Source of the DNA: CAYWKU01 sp964459325
Lineage (GTDB): Bacteria; RBG-13-61-14; CAYWKU01
DNA: 64,000 nt
Direction of reading: 5' to 3'
Assembly: GCA_964459325.1 (NCBI GenBank)
Contig: CAYWKU010000006.1
Span: 95,332-159,331, forward strand
Under the pieces are notes generated by a model, which was not told where the DNA came from, searched no databases, and saw only the letters and a list, made by a program, of their open reading frames with translations. The position numbers and the translations under genes were made by a program. Shown piece by piece: positions 15,665 through 22,675 of the stretch. The first letter of the stretch is position 1. Each line of letters starts with the position of its first letter.

Positions 15665-16849
15665 TTACAGAAAAGAGGCTTCCACCAACGACTCTACTAT
15701 CCTTTCCGCCGTATGGCCGTCCCACAACTCAGGGCGCCGCTCCTCACGGGGAAACTCAACCGCCCATTCAAACCCCTCAATCACTTTTTCGGGCTCATTG
15801 CTAACAAGCCGGTTCGTGCCGCCGTTTTCCACCAGAGTTACGGGACGCTCGGTGTTGTCTCGGAGAATAAGGCACGGTGTTCCCAACATGCAAGCTTCTT
15901 CCTGCAAACCTCCGCTGTCAGTCATCATCACGCGGGCGTACATGTTAAGGCACAGAAACTCGAGATACCCCAACGGCTGCGTTATAATCAGGCTCTCTTC
16001 ACCGGAAATAGCGCTCCACAATCCGAACTCGCTTATCTTACCCCGGGTGCGGGGATGAACGGGAAAAATCAAGGGGTACCGTCGGGATATACGGACTATC
16101 ACCTCCAAAAGGCTTTTCAATACATCGGCGCGGTCTACATTGGAGGGCCGGTGCATGGTCAACAGTACAAAATCTCTACCACTAAGAACGGGGGGATTCA
16201 CCGGCCCCCCCCCCTCTCCATGCTCGACGAGGTTGCGGGCGATAACTTCGGTCACGTCCATCCTCCCGGCCTTTTCCCGGTTGGCCTCCAGAGTATCTAT
16301 CATTATGTTTCCCACCCGCCTGATACGCTCCCGGGGTATGCCTTCCGCTTCGAGATTGGCATCCGCAAACCGGCACGGAGTAAAAAGCAGGTCGCTGATC
16401 CTGTCCGTAACAATCCGGTTGATTTCCTCGGGCATACTCCAGTCGTTCGACCTGAGCCCCGCTTCTATATGAGCCACCTTGAATAAGTATTTTTTCGCTA
16501 TTATGGAGCACGCTGCGGTGGCGTTTACATCGCCCAGCAGCACCAGCCAGTCCGGATTCTGCTCCAGGAGTACCTTTTCGAACTCTATCATAGTCCGCCC
16601 TATCTGATGGCCGTGCGACCCGCTACCCACACCCAGGTAAAAATCCGGGGCCCTGATGCCCAGTGTCTCGAAAAAGGAATCCGACATGTTCTTATCGTAA
16701 TGCTGGCCGGTGTGAACGACCGTGTGGGCTATACTCGTGGAATAGTTACCAAAGTCGTTATACTTTTCTATTGCGTGAGCCAAAGGCGCCGCCTTCATCA
16801 GGTTGGGCCTCGCTCCCACCACCGTCATGACCTTTATTGTGCTTTTCAT
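15665..16849 (-). CDS. wecB: UDP-N-acetylglucosamine 2-epimerase (non-hydrolysing)
   Basis: Interconverts UDP-GlcNAc and UDP-ManNAc for surface polysaccharide synthesis; cytoplasmic. Family blocks are all present: VVGARPNLMKAAPLAHAI, HTGQHYDKNMSDSFFETLGI, LVLLGDVNATAACSIIAKK, HIEAGLRSNDWSMPEEINR, LLTMHRPSNVD, and DSGGLQEEACMLGTPCLILR with the TERP that follows. 394 residues from the ATG at 16849; an in-frame ATG at 16867 is less likely. It heads the minus-strand glycan operon. No ManNAc dehydrogenase (wecC) is next to it, so the product may be used directly or oxidised by an enzyme encoded elsewhere. Confidence 0.93.
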   Translation of the reverse strand: MKSTIKVMTVVGARPNLMKAAPLAHAIEKYNDFGNYSTSIAHTVVHTGQHYDKNMSDSFFETLGIRAPDFYLGVGSGSHGHQIGRTMIEFEKVLLEQNPDWLVLLGDVNATAACSIIAKKYLFKVAHIEAGLRSNDWSMPEEINRIVTDRISDLLFTPCRFADANLEAEGIPRERIRRVGNIMIDTLEANREKAGRMDVTEVIARNLVEHGEGGGPVNPPVLSGRDFVLLTMHRPSNVDRADVLKSLLEVIVRISRRYPLIFPVHPRTRGKISEFGLWSAISGEESLIITQPLGYLEFLCLNMYARVMMTDSGGLQEEACMLGTPCLILRDNTERPVTLVENGGTNRLVSNEPEKVIEGFEWAVEFPREERRPELWDGHTAERIVESLVEASFL

Positions 16850-16875
16850 AAAAATGTGTCCTCGCAACGACTCAG

Positions 16876-17058
16876 CTATTTTTTCAACCTTAATTCACGA
16901 GTCAGGGCAAAATAAGTACCCCATGAACTCCGGCACATGATTTCCGCTTCGCGGCAGGAATCGGGCAAAACTTCGACCACGTAATCAACGTGCATCGACC
17001 CGCCGGATGGCCGGTCAATCGGCGCACGCTCGTCGAGGGAAAGGTAGAGTATCCTCAT
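16876..17058 (-). pseudogene. Remnant of a GT4 glycosyltransferase (5' end only)
   Basis: A 60-codon frame begins MRILYLSLDERAPIDRPSGG and continues SMHVDYVVEVL. This matches, residue for residue over about 27 positions, the start of the glycosyltransferase at 14482-15660 (MKILFLSLDPRTMVDSPSGG...HVRSLVEAF). After that the sequence no longer looks like a glycosyltransferase and soon stops. The rest of the gene is absent: the epimerase gene follows directly. I read it as the residue of a duplicated or replaced glycosyltransferase. Confidence 0.6.
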
Positions 17059-17661
17059 CGCAATTACACTTGGTCACAGAATCCGACCCGAATAATTTAA
17101 CATGTTTTTAACGGGTTTTGGAGTGAGGGCGGGGATTTTATACCTGCACCGGTGAACATATTTCCTGTTGCTTCGCAACCCCGACGTATAACGTCGGGGC
17201 TACCCTGTTGTTTCGCCCGGCGCTTACCCCGAAGGGGTAATATAAATCAGCCCGGGGTAAGTCCCGAAGACGCCACCCCGGGTTACGGGCAACCTCTGAA
17301 TAAATTATACCCTGAAAGGGTTAGATAAATTTTCGCGGTGGTTTATATGTAACCCTTTCAGGGTAAAAATGGTTGTCGGTTTTCATTTGCCCGGGGCGGC
17401 GCTGCCGCTTGCCCCGGGCTATGTTATACCGCCCTTTCAGGGCGAAGAGTAGTTCTTGTTGCTTCGCAACCCCGACGTATAACGTCGGGGCTACCCTGTT
17501 GTTTCGCCCGGCGCTGAAACTTGCTTTCGATTCGCCCGGCAAGAGTGCCGGGCCTACCATCGACTCTTTGTTTGGCCTGAGGTGTAGACAAAAGGTTTTA
17601 ACCCCTTGCCCGTGGCTCAAAAGGCTTAAGCCCCTTGTCCGAAAAAAGGAAACCCCGGAAA
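17059..17661. repeat. Gene-free 600 bp region packed with palindromic repeats
   Basis: No protein gene seen. It contains a direct repeat of about 55 bases (17164-17222 and 17459-17516) centred on the hairpin CCCCGACGTATAACGTCGGGG. Other elements are GGGTAA/TTACCC hairpins (17225-17285), a CCCTGAAAGGG family element (17310-17370), a CGCCCGGCAAGAGTGCCGGG hairpin followed by CCTACC (about 17527-17560), and a degenerate half copy of the AAGGGGCTTAAGCCCC family (17580-17640). It separates the glycan cluster from the metal-response genes. Confidence 0.75.
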
Positions 17662-18999
17662 TTACTCCGGCTTGATGTTGTACTTTTTCATCCTGTACAG
17701 GAGGGTATGTCGCGGTATGCCCAGCATTCGGGCGGCTTCGGACTGGTTGCCGGAGGCCTGGTTGAGGGCGTTTATTATCATCTGCTTTTCGGTCTCCGAG
17801 AGAGATACGGCGTCTTTGGTTTTTTTCTGAATCCTCTGTCCCTTTTTTATGTTTTCCGGAATCTCCCTGGTTGATATTTCCTTTCCCTTGTGCAACACCG
17901 ACAGCCTTTCGACGAGGTTTTCCAGCTCCCTCACGTTTCCCGGCCATATGTACTTCTCCAAAGTTTCCTGCGCCGCCGTCGTCCACGAGGCCTTTTCCAT
18001 GCCGTACTTTTTCTGGAAGTGCCCCATCAACAGGGGAACATCCTCCTTCCGCTCCCTCAGCGGCGGCACCCGGATGGGAATCACCGCCAGCCTGTAATAC
18101 AAATCCTCCCGGAAACTTCCGTTCTGCACCTTTTCCCACAAGTCCGCCTGGGAGGCGGCGATGACGCGCACGTCCACCTTTTTCACATGCGACGACCCCA
18201 CCCTCTGTATTTCGCGCTCCTGCAAAACCCGCAGCAGCTTCGGCTGAAGGTCCAGCCCTATATCGCCCACCTCGTCGAGGAATATGCTCCCGCCGTGCGC
18301 CAGCTCGAACTTCCCCACCTGGTCTTTCACGGCCCCGGTGAAAGCGCCCTTGACGTGCCCGAACAGGTCCGATTCGAGCAACTCCCTCGGTATGGCCGCG
18401 CAGTTTACCGTAATCCACGGGCCGTCCCTGCGTGCGCTCGACCGGTGAATTGCCCGGGCCACCAGTTCCTTGCCGGTGCCCGATTCGCCGCTTATAAGCA
18501 GCGTGGAATCGGATTCTGCCACCCGCGCTATAAACTCGAAAAGCTCCTGCATGGCCCGCGAGCGCCCCACCATTTCGTCCATACCTTCACGCTTTGCCAA
18601 TTCCGCGCGCAGCCGCACGTTTTCCTGCACCAGTCGCTTTTGCTCCAGCGCGCGCTTCACCTTGTGCTTCAGGTCGTCCTTCTCGAACGGCTTGGGTATG
18701 TAATCCACCGCGCCCTGCTTGATGGCCTCCACCGCCGAGTCGATGGCGGCGTATGCGGTGATGAGTATAACCGGCATGTCCGGGTCTTTATCCTGTACGT
18801 GCCGCAAAAGCTCCATGCCGTCCATCCCCGGCATCTTCACGTCGGTAAGCACCAGGTCAACGCTTTTGGAGTCGAAAAGCTCGATCGCTTTTTCGGCGGA
18901 GTCTGCGGTCAGGACTTCGTAGCCCTCCTCTTTGAGGTTGTAGGCGGTAACCTTGAGCAGGTTCTTGTCGTCGTCGACGACCAGGATAACTTCGTCCAT
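17662..18999 (-). CDS. NtrC-family sigma-54-dependent response regulator (metal-response type)
   Basis: 445 residues in the standard three-domain order: receiver with the phosphoacceptor Asp in LVLTDVKMPGMDG; AAA+ domain with Walker A GESGTGKE, the sigma-54 contact loop KGAFTGAVKDQ, and sensor region LYYRLAVIPIRVPPLRERKE; and a C-terminal Fis-type helix-turn-helix in NQSEAARMLGIPRHTLLYRM. The ATG at 18999 shares a base with the kinase's stop (TGATG), with AAAGGAGCG upstream. It should activate sigma-54 promoters, and two perfect-spacing sigma-54 promoters with shared palindromic upstream sites lie nearby (20163 and 22611). By context this is a ZraR/HydG- or CopR-like metal regulator. Confidence 0.94.
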   Translation of the reverse strand: MDEVILVVDDDKNLLKVTAYNLKEEGYEVLTADSAEKAIELFDSKSVDLVLTDVKMPGMDGMELLRHVQDKDPDMPVILITAYAAIDSAVEAIKQGAVDYIPKPFEKDDLKHKVKRALEQKRLVQENVRLRAELAKREGMDEMVGRSRAMQELFEFIARVAESDSTLLISGESGTGKELVARAIHRSSARRDGPWITVNCAAIPRELLESDLFGHVKGAFTGAVKDQVGKFELAHGGSIFLDEVGDIGLDLQPKLLRVLQEREIQRVGSSHVKKVDVRVIAASQADLWEKVQNGSFREDLYYRLAVIPIRVPPLRERKEDVPLLMGHFQKKYGMEKASWTTAAQETLEKYIWPGNVRELENLVERLSVLHKGKEISTREIPENIKKGQRIQKKTKDAVSLSETEKQMIINALNQASGNQSEAARMLGIPRHTLLYRMKKYNIKPE

Positions 19000-20048
19000 C
19001 AATCGCTCCTTTCGGAAGCGGGAATGACAATTTCGAATATCGCCCCACCCTTCGGCGAGTTGGATATGTCGATGCGCCCGCCGTGCTCGGCGATGATGCG
19101 CTCGGAAATACTCAACCCCAACCCGCTGCCGTCGTGCTTGGTGGTGTAAAACGGCATGAACACCCGCCGTGTCAAATCCTCCGGCACGCCGGGGCCGTTG
19201 TCGCTAAAGCGGATATGAGCTTCGCCGCGCTTGTCGGTGAACGCGGTTATCTCGAGCGAGCCGTCGCCGCCGGTGGCCTGGACGGCGTTGAGGGCCAGAT
19301 TGAGGAACACCTGCCGCAGGCGTTCTTCATCGGCGCGTACGGCAAGGGTTTCCGGCGCGTCAAGCTTTACATCCACACCCGGGGCCCGGTTGTCGAGGTC
19401 GAGCTGGGTGACCACCGAATCGAGCAGTTTTTTCAGCGACACCTTTTCGAGCTTCAACTCCATGGGCCGCGCGAGGTTGAGGAAATTTTCGATGACGCGG
19501 TTCAGGCGGTCGAGTTCCTCGCGCATTATTTCCACGAACTCCCGCTTGGGGTGGTCTGCGGGGATTTCCGGCTCGATAATATCGGCGGCGCCTTTGACCG
19601 AGCCCATGGGGTTTTTGATTTCGTGAGCCAGCCCGGCGGCCATTTCGCCTATTGCCGAGAGGTGTTCGAGGCGGGCCATTTTTTCGACAAGCTCCCGGCG
19701 CTTGCGCTGCGCCCGCCTTTCGCGGTCGACAAGGTATCCGAAGATTCCGCCGAAGAGGAAGTAATAAAAATACTCCAGCCCCTCGCGTACCATCCTTGTC
19801 GACGGTAATTCTACAAAAAGCAGGTTCGGAGAAACCACCACCACGATGACCCCGGCGGCGGCCAACCCGCCTCTCAAACCGAACCACAACCCGGCAAGGA
19901 GTATAGGGATGTAGCAAAACTGTCTGAAAAGCCCCGACAACACGTTATCGCCGTGACGCAGACCGTGATAATGGAAACTGATGGTAATAAAAATTACTAC
20001 CATCAGTAGGATGAGCCGAAGCCAGTTCGATTTGCCGATTTTGTACAT
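18999..20048 (-). CDS. Membrane sensor histidine kinase, partner of the NtrC-type regulator
   Basis: 349 residues from the ATG at 20048, which has GGGGGTGAGA upstream. The frame stays open to 20330, but that extension would cross the operator and sigma-54 promoter sequences. N-terminus: a transmembrane region of about four helices with almost no periplasmic domain, and a His-rich loop (FHYHGLRHGD) that could bind metal. Then a charged linker and the kinase core: H-box AAGLAHEIKNPMGSVKGAAD, N-box FLNLALNAVQATGGDG, G1 SDNGPGVPED, F/G2 FYTTKHDGSGLGLSIS. It lacks the large periplasmic sensor of ZraS or CusS, so sensing may occur in the membrane. Operon with the response regulator. Confidence 0.92.
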   Translation of the reverse strand: MYKIGKSNWLRLILLMVVIFITISFHYHGLRHGDNVLSGLFRQFCYIPILLAGLWFGLRGGLAAAGVIVVVVSPNLLFVELPSTRMVREGLEYFYYFLFGGIFGYLVDRERRAQRKRRELVEKMARLEHLSAIGEMAAGLAHEIKNPMGSVKGAADIIEPEIPADHPKREFVEIMREELDRLNRVIENFLNLARPMELKLEKVSLKKLLDSVVTQLDLDNRAPGVDVKLDAPETLAVRADEERLRQVFLNLALNAVQATGGDGSLEITAFTDKRGEAHIRFSDNGPGVPEDLTRRVFMPFYTTKHDGSGLGLSISERIIAEHGGRIDISNSPKGGAIFEIVIPASERSD

Positions 20049-20063
20049 TCTCACCCCCACACC

Positions 20064-20130
20064 TGTAGAATATTCTACAACGTTGTAGAATATTCTACAA
20101 CTTTGTAGAACCGGTTGTAGAAAAATGTAG
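20064..20130. promoter_or_regulatory. Operator array: two TGTAGAATATTCTACA palindromes plus half-sites
   Basis: Perfect 16-base palindromes TGTAGAATATTCTACA at 20064-20079 and 20084-20099, exactly 20 bases (two helical turns) centre to centre. They are followed by half-sites TGTAGAA at about 20104 and 20116 and TGTAG at 20126. The same palindrome occurs upstream of cusC (22531-22546). Position, 70-100 bases upstream of a sigma-54 promoter and beside the regulator operon, fits an enhancer for the NtrC-type regulator and possibly autoregulation of the kinase gene. Confidence 0.85.
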
Positions 20131-20162
20131 CTAACTATCTGTTTTTGCAAAGGATTTATTGT

Positions 20163-20178
20163 TGGCACAAGGGTTGCT
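20163..20178 (+). promoter_or_regulatory. Sigma-54 (-24/-12) promoter for the small periplasmic protein genes
   Basis: TGGCACAAGGGTTGCT matches the sigma-54 consensus TGGCAC-N5-TTGCW with exact spacing: the GG and GC dinucleotides are correctly placed. It points towards the gene at 20245, whose ATG lies about 55 bases downstream of the expected transcription start. Confidence 0.85.
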
Positions 20179-20244
20179 ATAGAAGAGGGTGAGGATTTGA
20201 AAGGCAACAACAGGACACAGCAACCCCGAAAGGAGGTAAAAACA

Positions 20245-20748
20245 ATGAAAACCATAAAATACATAACAAAAACAGCAGGATACGGATTTATTACGGCGAT
20301 TTTACTGGCCCTGCTCCTGTCATTCACCACCGCAACCGCTCACGCAGCGAAGGCCGAAGTTACTGAAAATACAGCAAAAACGGCGATAGCCGACAACTAC
20401 GACTACTACCCCGCACCCCCGGCAACTCATATCGAAACAAAACCTGACCGCTCGGTCATAAAATGCGAACGTGTCGAACGAGCCCGCGACGCCTGGGCCT
20501 ACTATCCGACAACAGAATATTCGACAGAGGAAAGAAACCTGAAAGGCGTGGTCTGCACCACCAACGACCCCACGCTAAAGCCAGACAGGTACGACTACGA
20601 ACCCATCGCCGTTTTGAAAGCTCGGAGAGCTCTGAGTTCATCTTTCGCGAAGCTGAAACTTGCCGGCGAACGACTGGCCGAAAACATCAGGCCCCTTGAA
20701 ATCCCGTCCGGAATCGCGTCGGTGGGCCCTTCACCGGGAAGCTGGTAA
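20245..20748 (+). CDS. Secreted Tyr/Pro-rich protein of unknown function, sigma-54 regulated
   Basis: 167 residues. ATG at 20245 with a strong AGGAGG 8 bases upstream. A cleavable signal peptide is evident: positive start, hydrophobic stretch ILLALLLSFTTATAHA, and cleavage likely after AHA. The mature part has Tyr/Pro-rich stretches (NYDYYPAPPATH and DAWAYYPTTEYST), a related motif KPDRYDYEP, two cysteines, and an amphipathic C-terminal helix (KARRALSSSFAKLKLAGERL). I do not recognise the family. As first gene after the sigma-54 promoter it probably acts in the periplasm in the metal response, but nothing in it shows metal ligands beyond a few His/Cys/Tyr. Confidence 0.75.
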   Translation: MKTIKYITKTAGYGFITAILLALLLSFTTATAHAAKAEVTENTAKTAIADNYDYYPAPPATHIETKPDRSVIKCERVERARDAWAYYPTTEYSTEERNLKGVVCTTNDPTLKPDRYDYEPIAVLKARRALSSSFAKLKLAGERLAENIRPLEIPSGIASVGPSPGSW

Positions 20749-20784
20749 TTTATAATTCACAAGCTGATACAAGAGGACAGCGTA

Positions 20785-21189
20785 ATGGAAATAACATCGA
20801 AAAGTGAAACCAGCGGCAAGCCCACGGTCGGCATCTTTCTGCCTCACTCCAATTTGAGCAAAGTTGTGGCGGAAATGCTGACCGAAGAGGGCTTCGGCAT
20901 CAACAGGTATTTCAACAAACTGGAACTCATGGCCTCCATTCAAAAGGGCCACCCGGACGCGCTTGTAATGGATATGGACATGAGCGGAGCGATGGAAATT
21001 TCACAGCAGGCGAGAAAAATCCATCCGGACCTCGTTGTGTTGATGATATCCACGCTGGCGGACAGAGAGCTGCCGGAAAAGAGAATCAGCATCCATTCGT
21101 TCGCGAGCTCATGGCGCGATATGATTTCCGAACTCCGGCAAATGCTCAACGGAAAAAACGAAATTCAACAAGTAACGGAATATTTATAA
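20785..21189 (+). CDS. Stand-alone receiver-like (REC) protein, degenerate
   Basis: 134 residues covering a single receiver-like fold: PTVGIFLPHSNLSKVVAEML, then HPDALVMDMDMSGAMEIS at the usual phospho-acceptor strand, and LVVLMISTL at the Thr/Ser strand. The acidic pair that normally follows the first strand is absent (LPHSN in place of a DD pair), so Mg-dependent phosphorylation is doubtful and it may work as a pseudo-receiver. No output domain. It lies 36 bases after the Tyr/Pro-rich gene and 28 bases before the His-rich gene, in the same direction, so it probably shares the sigma-54 promoter. Confidence 0.7.
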   Translation: MEITSKSETSGKPTVGIFLPHSNLSKVVAEMLTEEGFGINRYFNKLELMASIQKGHPDALVMDMDMSGAMEISQQARKIHPDLVVLMISTLADRELPEKRISIHSFASSWRDMISELRQMLNGKNEIQQVTEYL

Positions 21190-21217
21190 TTCAAACAGCA
21201 GGAAAGGAGCACAAAAA

Positions 21218-21598
21218 ATGAAAAACACAATGAAAATCATTCTGCCGGCAATCCTGTTCGTCATCCTTGTCGTGGCATCCGTCGGCATCGCCTTCAACGG
21301 CCATCACTCGCGCCCCTCCGCTGACGAAGCGCACCGGTCGGCGGTTATGGAAGATTCCCACCATCATGACTTCGACGCCGCTCACGACGGCGTGATGAGC
21401 GGCTTTTTCGCAGAACACTTCACGTGGATGACGCCCATGAACCACTGCCACGACCCGGACAACGACCACCACGGAGACGATGACGACCATCACGGCGATG
21501 ACGACCATCACGGCGATGACGAAAAGGATAAGGACAAAGATAACAAAGGGGACAACGGCGATAACCATCATCACGAGCATATGCAGCGGAATTGGTAA
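21218..21598 (+). CDS. Exported His/Asp-rich metal-binding protein
   Basis: 126 residues. An N-terminal hydrophobic segment (about residues 7-27) is a signal peptide or anchor. The rest is extremely rich in His and Asp: SHHHDFDAAHDG, then repeats of the HHGDD unit three times, a Lys/Asp linker and a terminal NHHHEHMQ. Such composition indicates binding of several divalent or cuprous ions. In the sigma-54 metal operon it is a good candidate for a periplasmic metal buffer, like ZraP in role but not in sequence. At DNA level the HHGDD part (about 21466-21522) is a near-perfect 18-base tandem repeat. AAAGGAGC lies upstream of the ATG. Confidence 0.8.
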   Translation: MKNTMKIILPAILFVILVVASVGIAFNGHHSRPSADEAHRSAVMEDSHHHDFDAAHDGVMSGFFAEHFTWMTPMNHCHDPDNDHHGDDDDHHGDDDHHGDDEKDKDKDNKGDNGDNHHHEHMQRNW

Positions 21599-21679
21599 TC
21601 GTCGTTTTCAGCCCTCCTTTTGCCCGTCGGGCCGGTTCTGCACCATCCGGCCCGGCGGCATATTTTTTCTTTTTGAACA

Positions 21680-21777
21680 GACAAGGGGCTTAAGCCCCTT
21701 GTCCCAGATTGCCGGTGCGCATATGTTTGTTGCGCAATGTATATTTTTAACCGAACAAGGGGTTTAAACCCCTTGTC
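21680..21777. repeat. Two palindromic repeats of the ACAAGGGGCTTAAGCCCC family (copies 4 and 5)
   Basis: A perfect copy at 21680-21703 and a variant copy at 21755-21776 whose centre reads GGTTTAAACC. The base changes in the second copy are on both arms, so the palindrome is kept. A T-rich stretch precedes the first copy. They lie between the His-rich gene and the lipoprotein gene and may end the sigma-54 transcript or act as a mobile repeat. Confidence 0.85.
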
Positions 21778-21831
21778 TCTCCCTGTGCAAACCGCACTGT
21801 TACCGACGGCGGGAGAAAGGGAATAATTAAT

Positions 21832-22182
21832 ATGAATAAAACCGCACTGCTTACGATAACCGGCGCGGCGATTATAACAATTCTGGCGCTGGCCGCACTG
21901 TCGGGCTGCGAAAACAAAAGCGACGCCGACCTGCCCCCTCTTCCGAAAGAAGACGGCCTCGTGCTGTACAACTTTCTCATGAAAGAGGCGCCGGAGCTGG
22001 TCAGCCAGGCGCCGTGCTCATGCTGCGGGCGCAACCTGGATTATTGCTACACCGGCGGCTGCCCGCCCAGTTGCGTGCCCTGCAACCGGATAGGCCGTGA
22101 CGCCTATCGAATGCACAAACGAGGCGCTTCCGAAGAGGAAATATTGAAGGAAGTCGAGCGGAAATATTTTTCGCCGAGGTAG
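21832..22182 (+). CDS. Small Cys-rich lipoprotein, PCYCGC-like
   Basis: 116 residues. Signal with lipobox LAALSGC, so a lipoprotein of the cell envelope. The mature part contains seven cysteines in a cluster: APCSCCGRNLDYC, then YTGGCPPSCVPC. It ends with a helical tail (GASEEEILKEVERKYF). The layout (short lipoprotein, CxCC motif, later Cys pair, 'EI...Y' tail) resembles the PCYCGC-motif family of Bacillus-type lipoproteins; that assignment is by eye. Cysteine ligands in this setting suggest copper or other soft-metal binding. GGGAGAAAGGG is the ribosome site. It has no obvious promoter of its own and lies about 230 bases after the His-rich gene. Confidence 0.72.
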   Translation: MNKTALLTITGAAIITILALAALSGCENKSDADLPPLPKEDGLVLYNFLMKEAPELVSQAPCSCCGRNLDYCYTGGCPPSCVPCNRIGRDAYRMHKRGASEEEILKEVERKYFSPR

Positions 22183-22213
22183 TGTTGTGTCTCAGAATGA
22201 ATTATTAAAGTAA

Positions 22214-22340
22214 GCCCGATTCCCTGAGGAGGTTGGCCGATACTTCGAGCCGGACGGCCTGTAAGGGACAAAACCTTCGGTTTTTCCTCGGGAAATCGGC
22301 CAACTGTCCTTCTCAGGCCGTATGGCTCGAAGGGTCGGGC
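22214..22340. other. Large imperfect inverted repeat with two competing foldings
   Basis: The outer arms GCCCGA...CTTCGAGCC..ACGGCCTG (22214-22262) pair with CAGGCCGT..GGCTCGAAG..TCGGGC (22313-22340). An extra 23-base block in the left arm (CCTGAGGAGGTTGGCCGAT) can instead pair with ATCGGCCAAC...TCTCAGG (22295-22316), and the two pairings exclude each other. The loop has its own AAAACC-TTC-GGTTTT hairpin. It lies between the lipoprotein gene and the cus promoter; its role is unknown. Confidence 0.6.
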
Positions 22341-22511
22341 AAACAATTAGTGAGGCTATTTCCGGGACACAACAGTAGAGGCCAGTCTCTCATTTCACCA
22401 AAATACCGCATCAAGCTGCGGTATTCAATAGCGGCGTCAAGCCGCCGCACTCCAAAAGGTGCCGCTACTTTATCCCGTAGAATTAATATAGTTTGGCCCA
22501 CTTCTCCCACC

Positions 22512-22546
22512 TGTAGAATTGTAGAAAAACTGTAGAATATTCTACA
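22512..22546. promoter_or_regulatory. Operator upstream of cusCBA: TGTAGAATATTCTACA plus half-sites
   Basis: Perfect palindrome TGTAGAATATTCTACA at 22531-22546 with half-sites TGTAGAAT at 22512 and TGTAGAAA at about 22520. The palindrome is identical to the pair near the kinase gene and lies 73 bases (centre) upstream of the sigma-54 promoter, the geometry of an NtrC-type enhancer. Confidence 0.85.
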
Positions 22547-22610
22547 CCTCCGCTTTTCCACAACCTCCCCTGTATTCTGTAACTGCCTGATAATACACAT
22601 AATTTCGGCT

Positions 22611-22626
22611 TGGCATTTTTGTTGCT
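22611..22626 (+). promoter_or_regulatory. Sigma-54 (-24/-12) promoter of cusCBA
   Basis: TGGCATTTTTGTTGCT: TGGCAT-N5-TTGCW with correct spacing of GG and GC and a T-rich spacer. The expected start site is near 22637 and the cusC ATG is at 22676. Confidence 0.85.
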
Positions 22627-22675
22627 AATACATTTAATGAAGTCGCGGCGCACATTCGCCGATGAGGAGAAGCCG

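Noticed and set aside
17059..17661. CRISPR array or integron cassette array
   Set aside because: Repeats are palindromic, irregularly spaced and of several unrelated families; no cas genes, no constant spacer length, no integrase.
17890..19149. Long plus-strand open frame opposite the response regulator (419 codons)
   Set aside because: Composition is that of an antisense shadow (His/Arg/Leu-rich, no domain), and the minus strand encodes a clear NtrC-family protein.
20049..20330. N-terminal extension of the histidine kinase to an upstream start at 20330
   Set aside because: The extension would be encoded by the operator palindromes and the sigma-54 promoter, is rich in unrelated residues, and the ATG at 20048 has a good ribosome site followed directly by the first membrane helix.
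22214..22340. attC recombination site
   Set aside because: The size is right but the RYYYAAC/GTTRRRY core boxes are not at the ends and no integrase or cassette structure is present.
22610..22675. Earlier start of the outer membrane protein at 22610
   Set aside because: The frame begins inside the sigma-54 promoter; the ATG at 22676 has AGGAGA and leads straight into a signal peptide.
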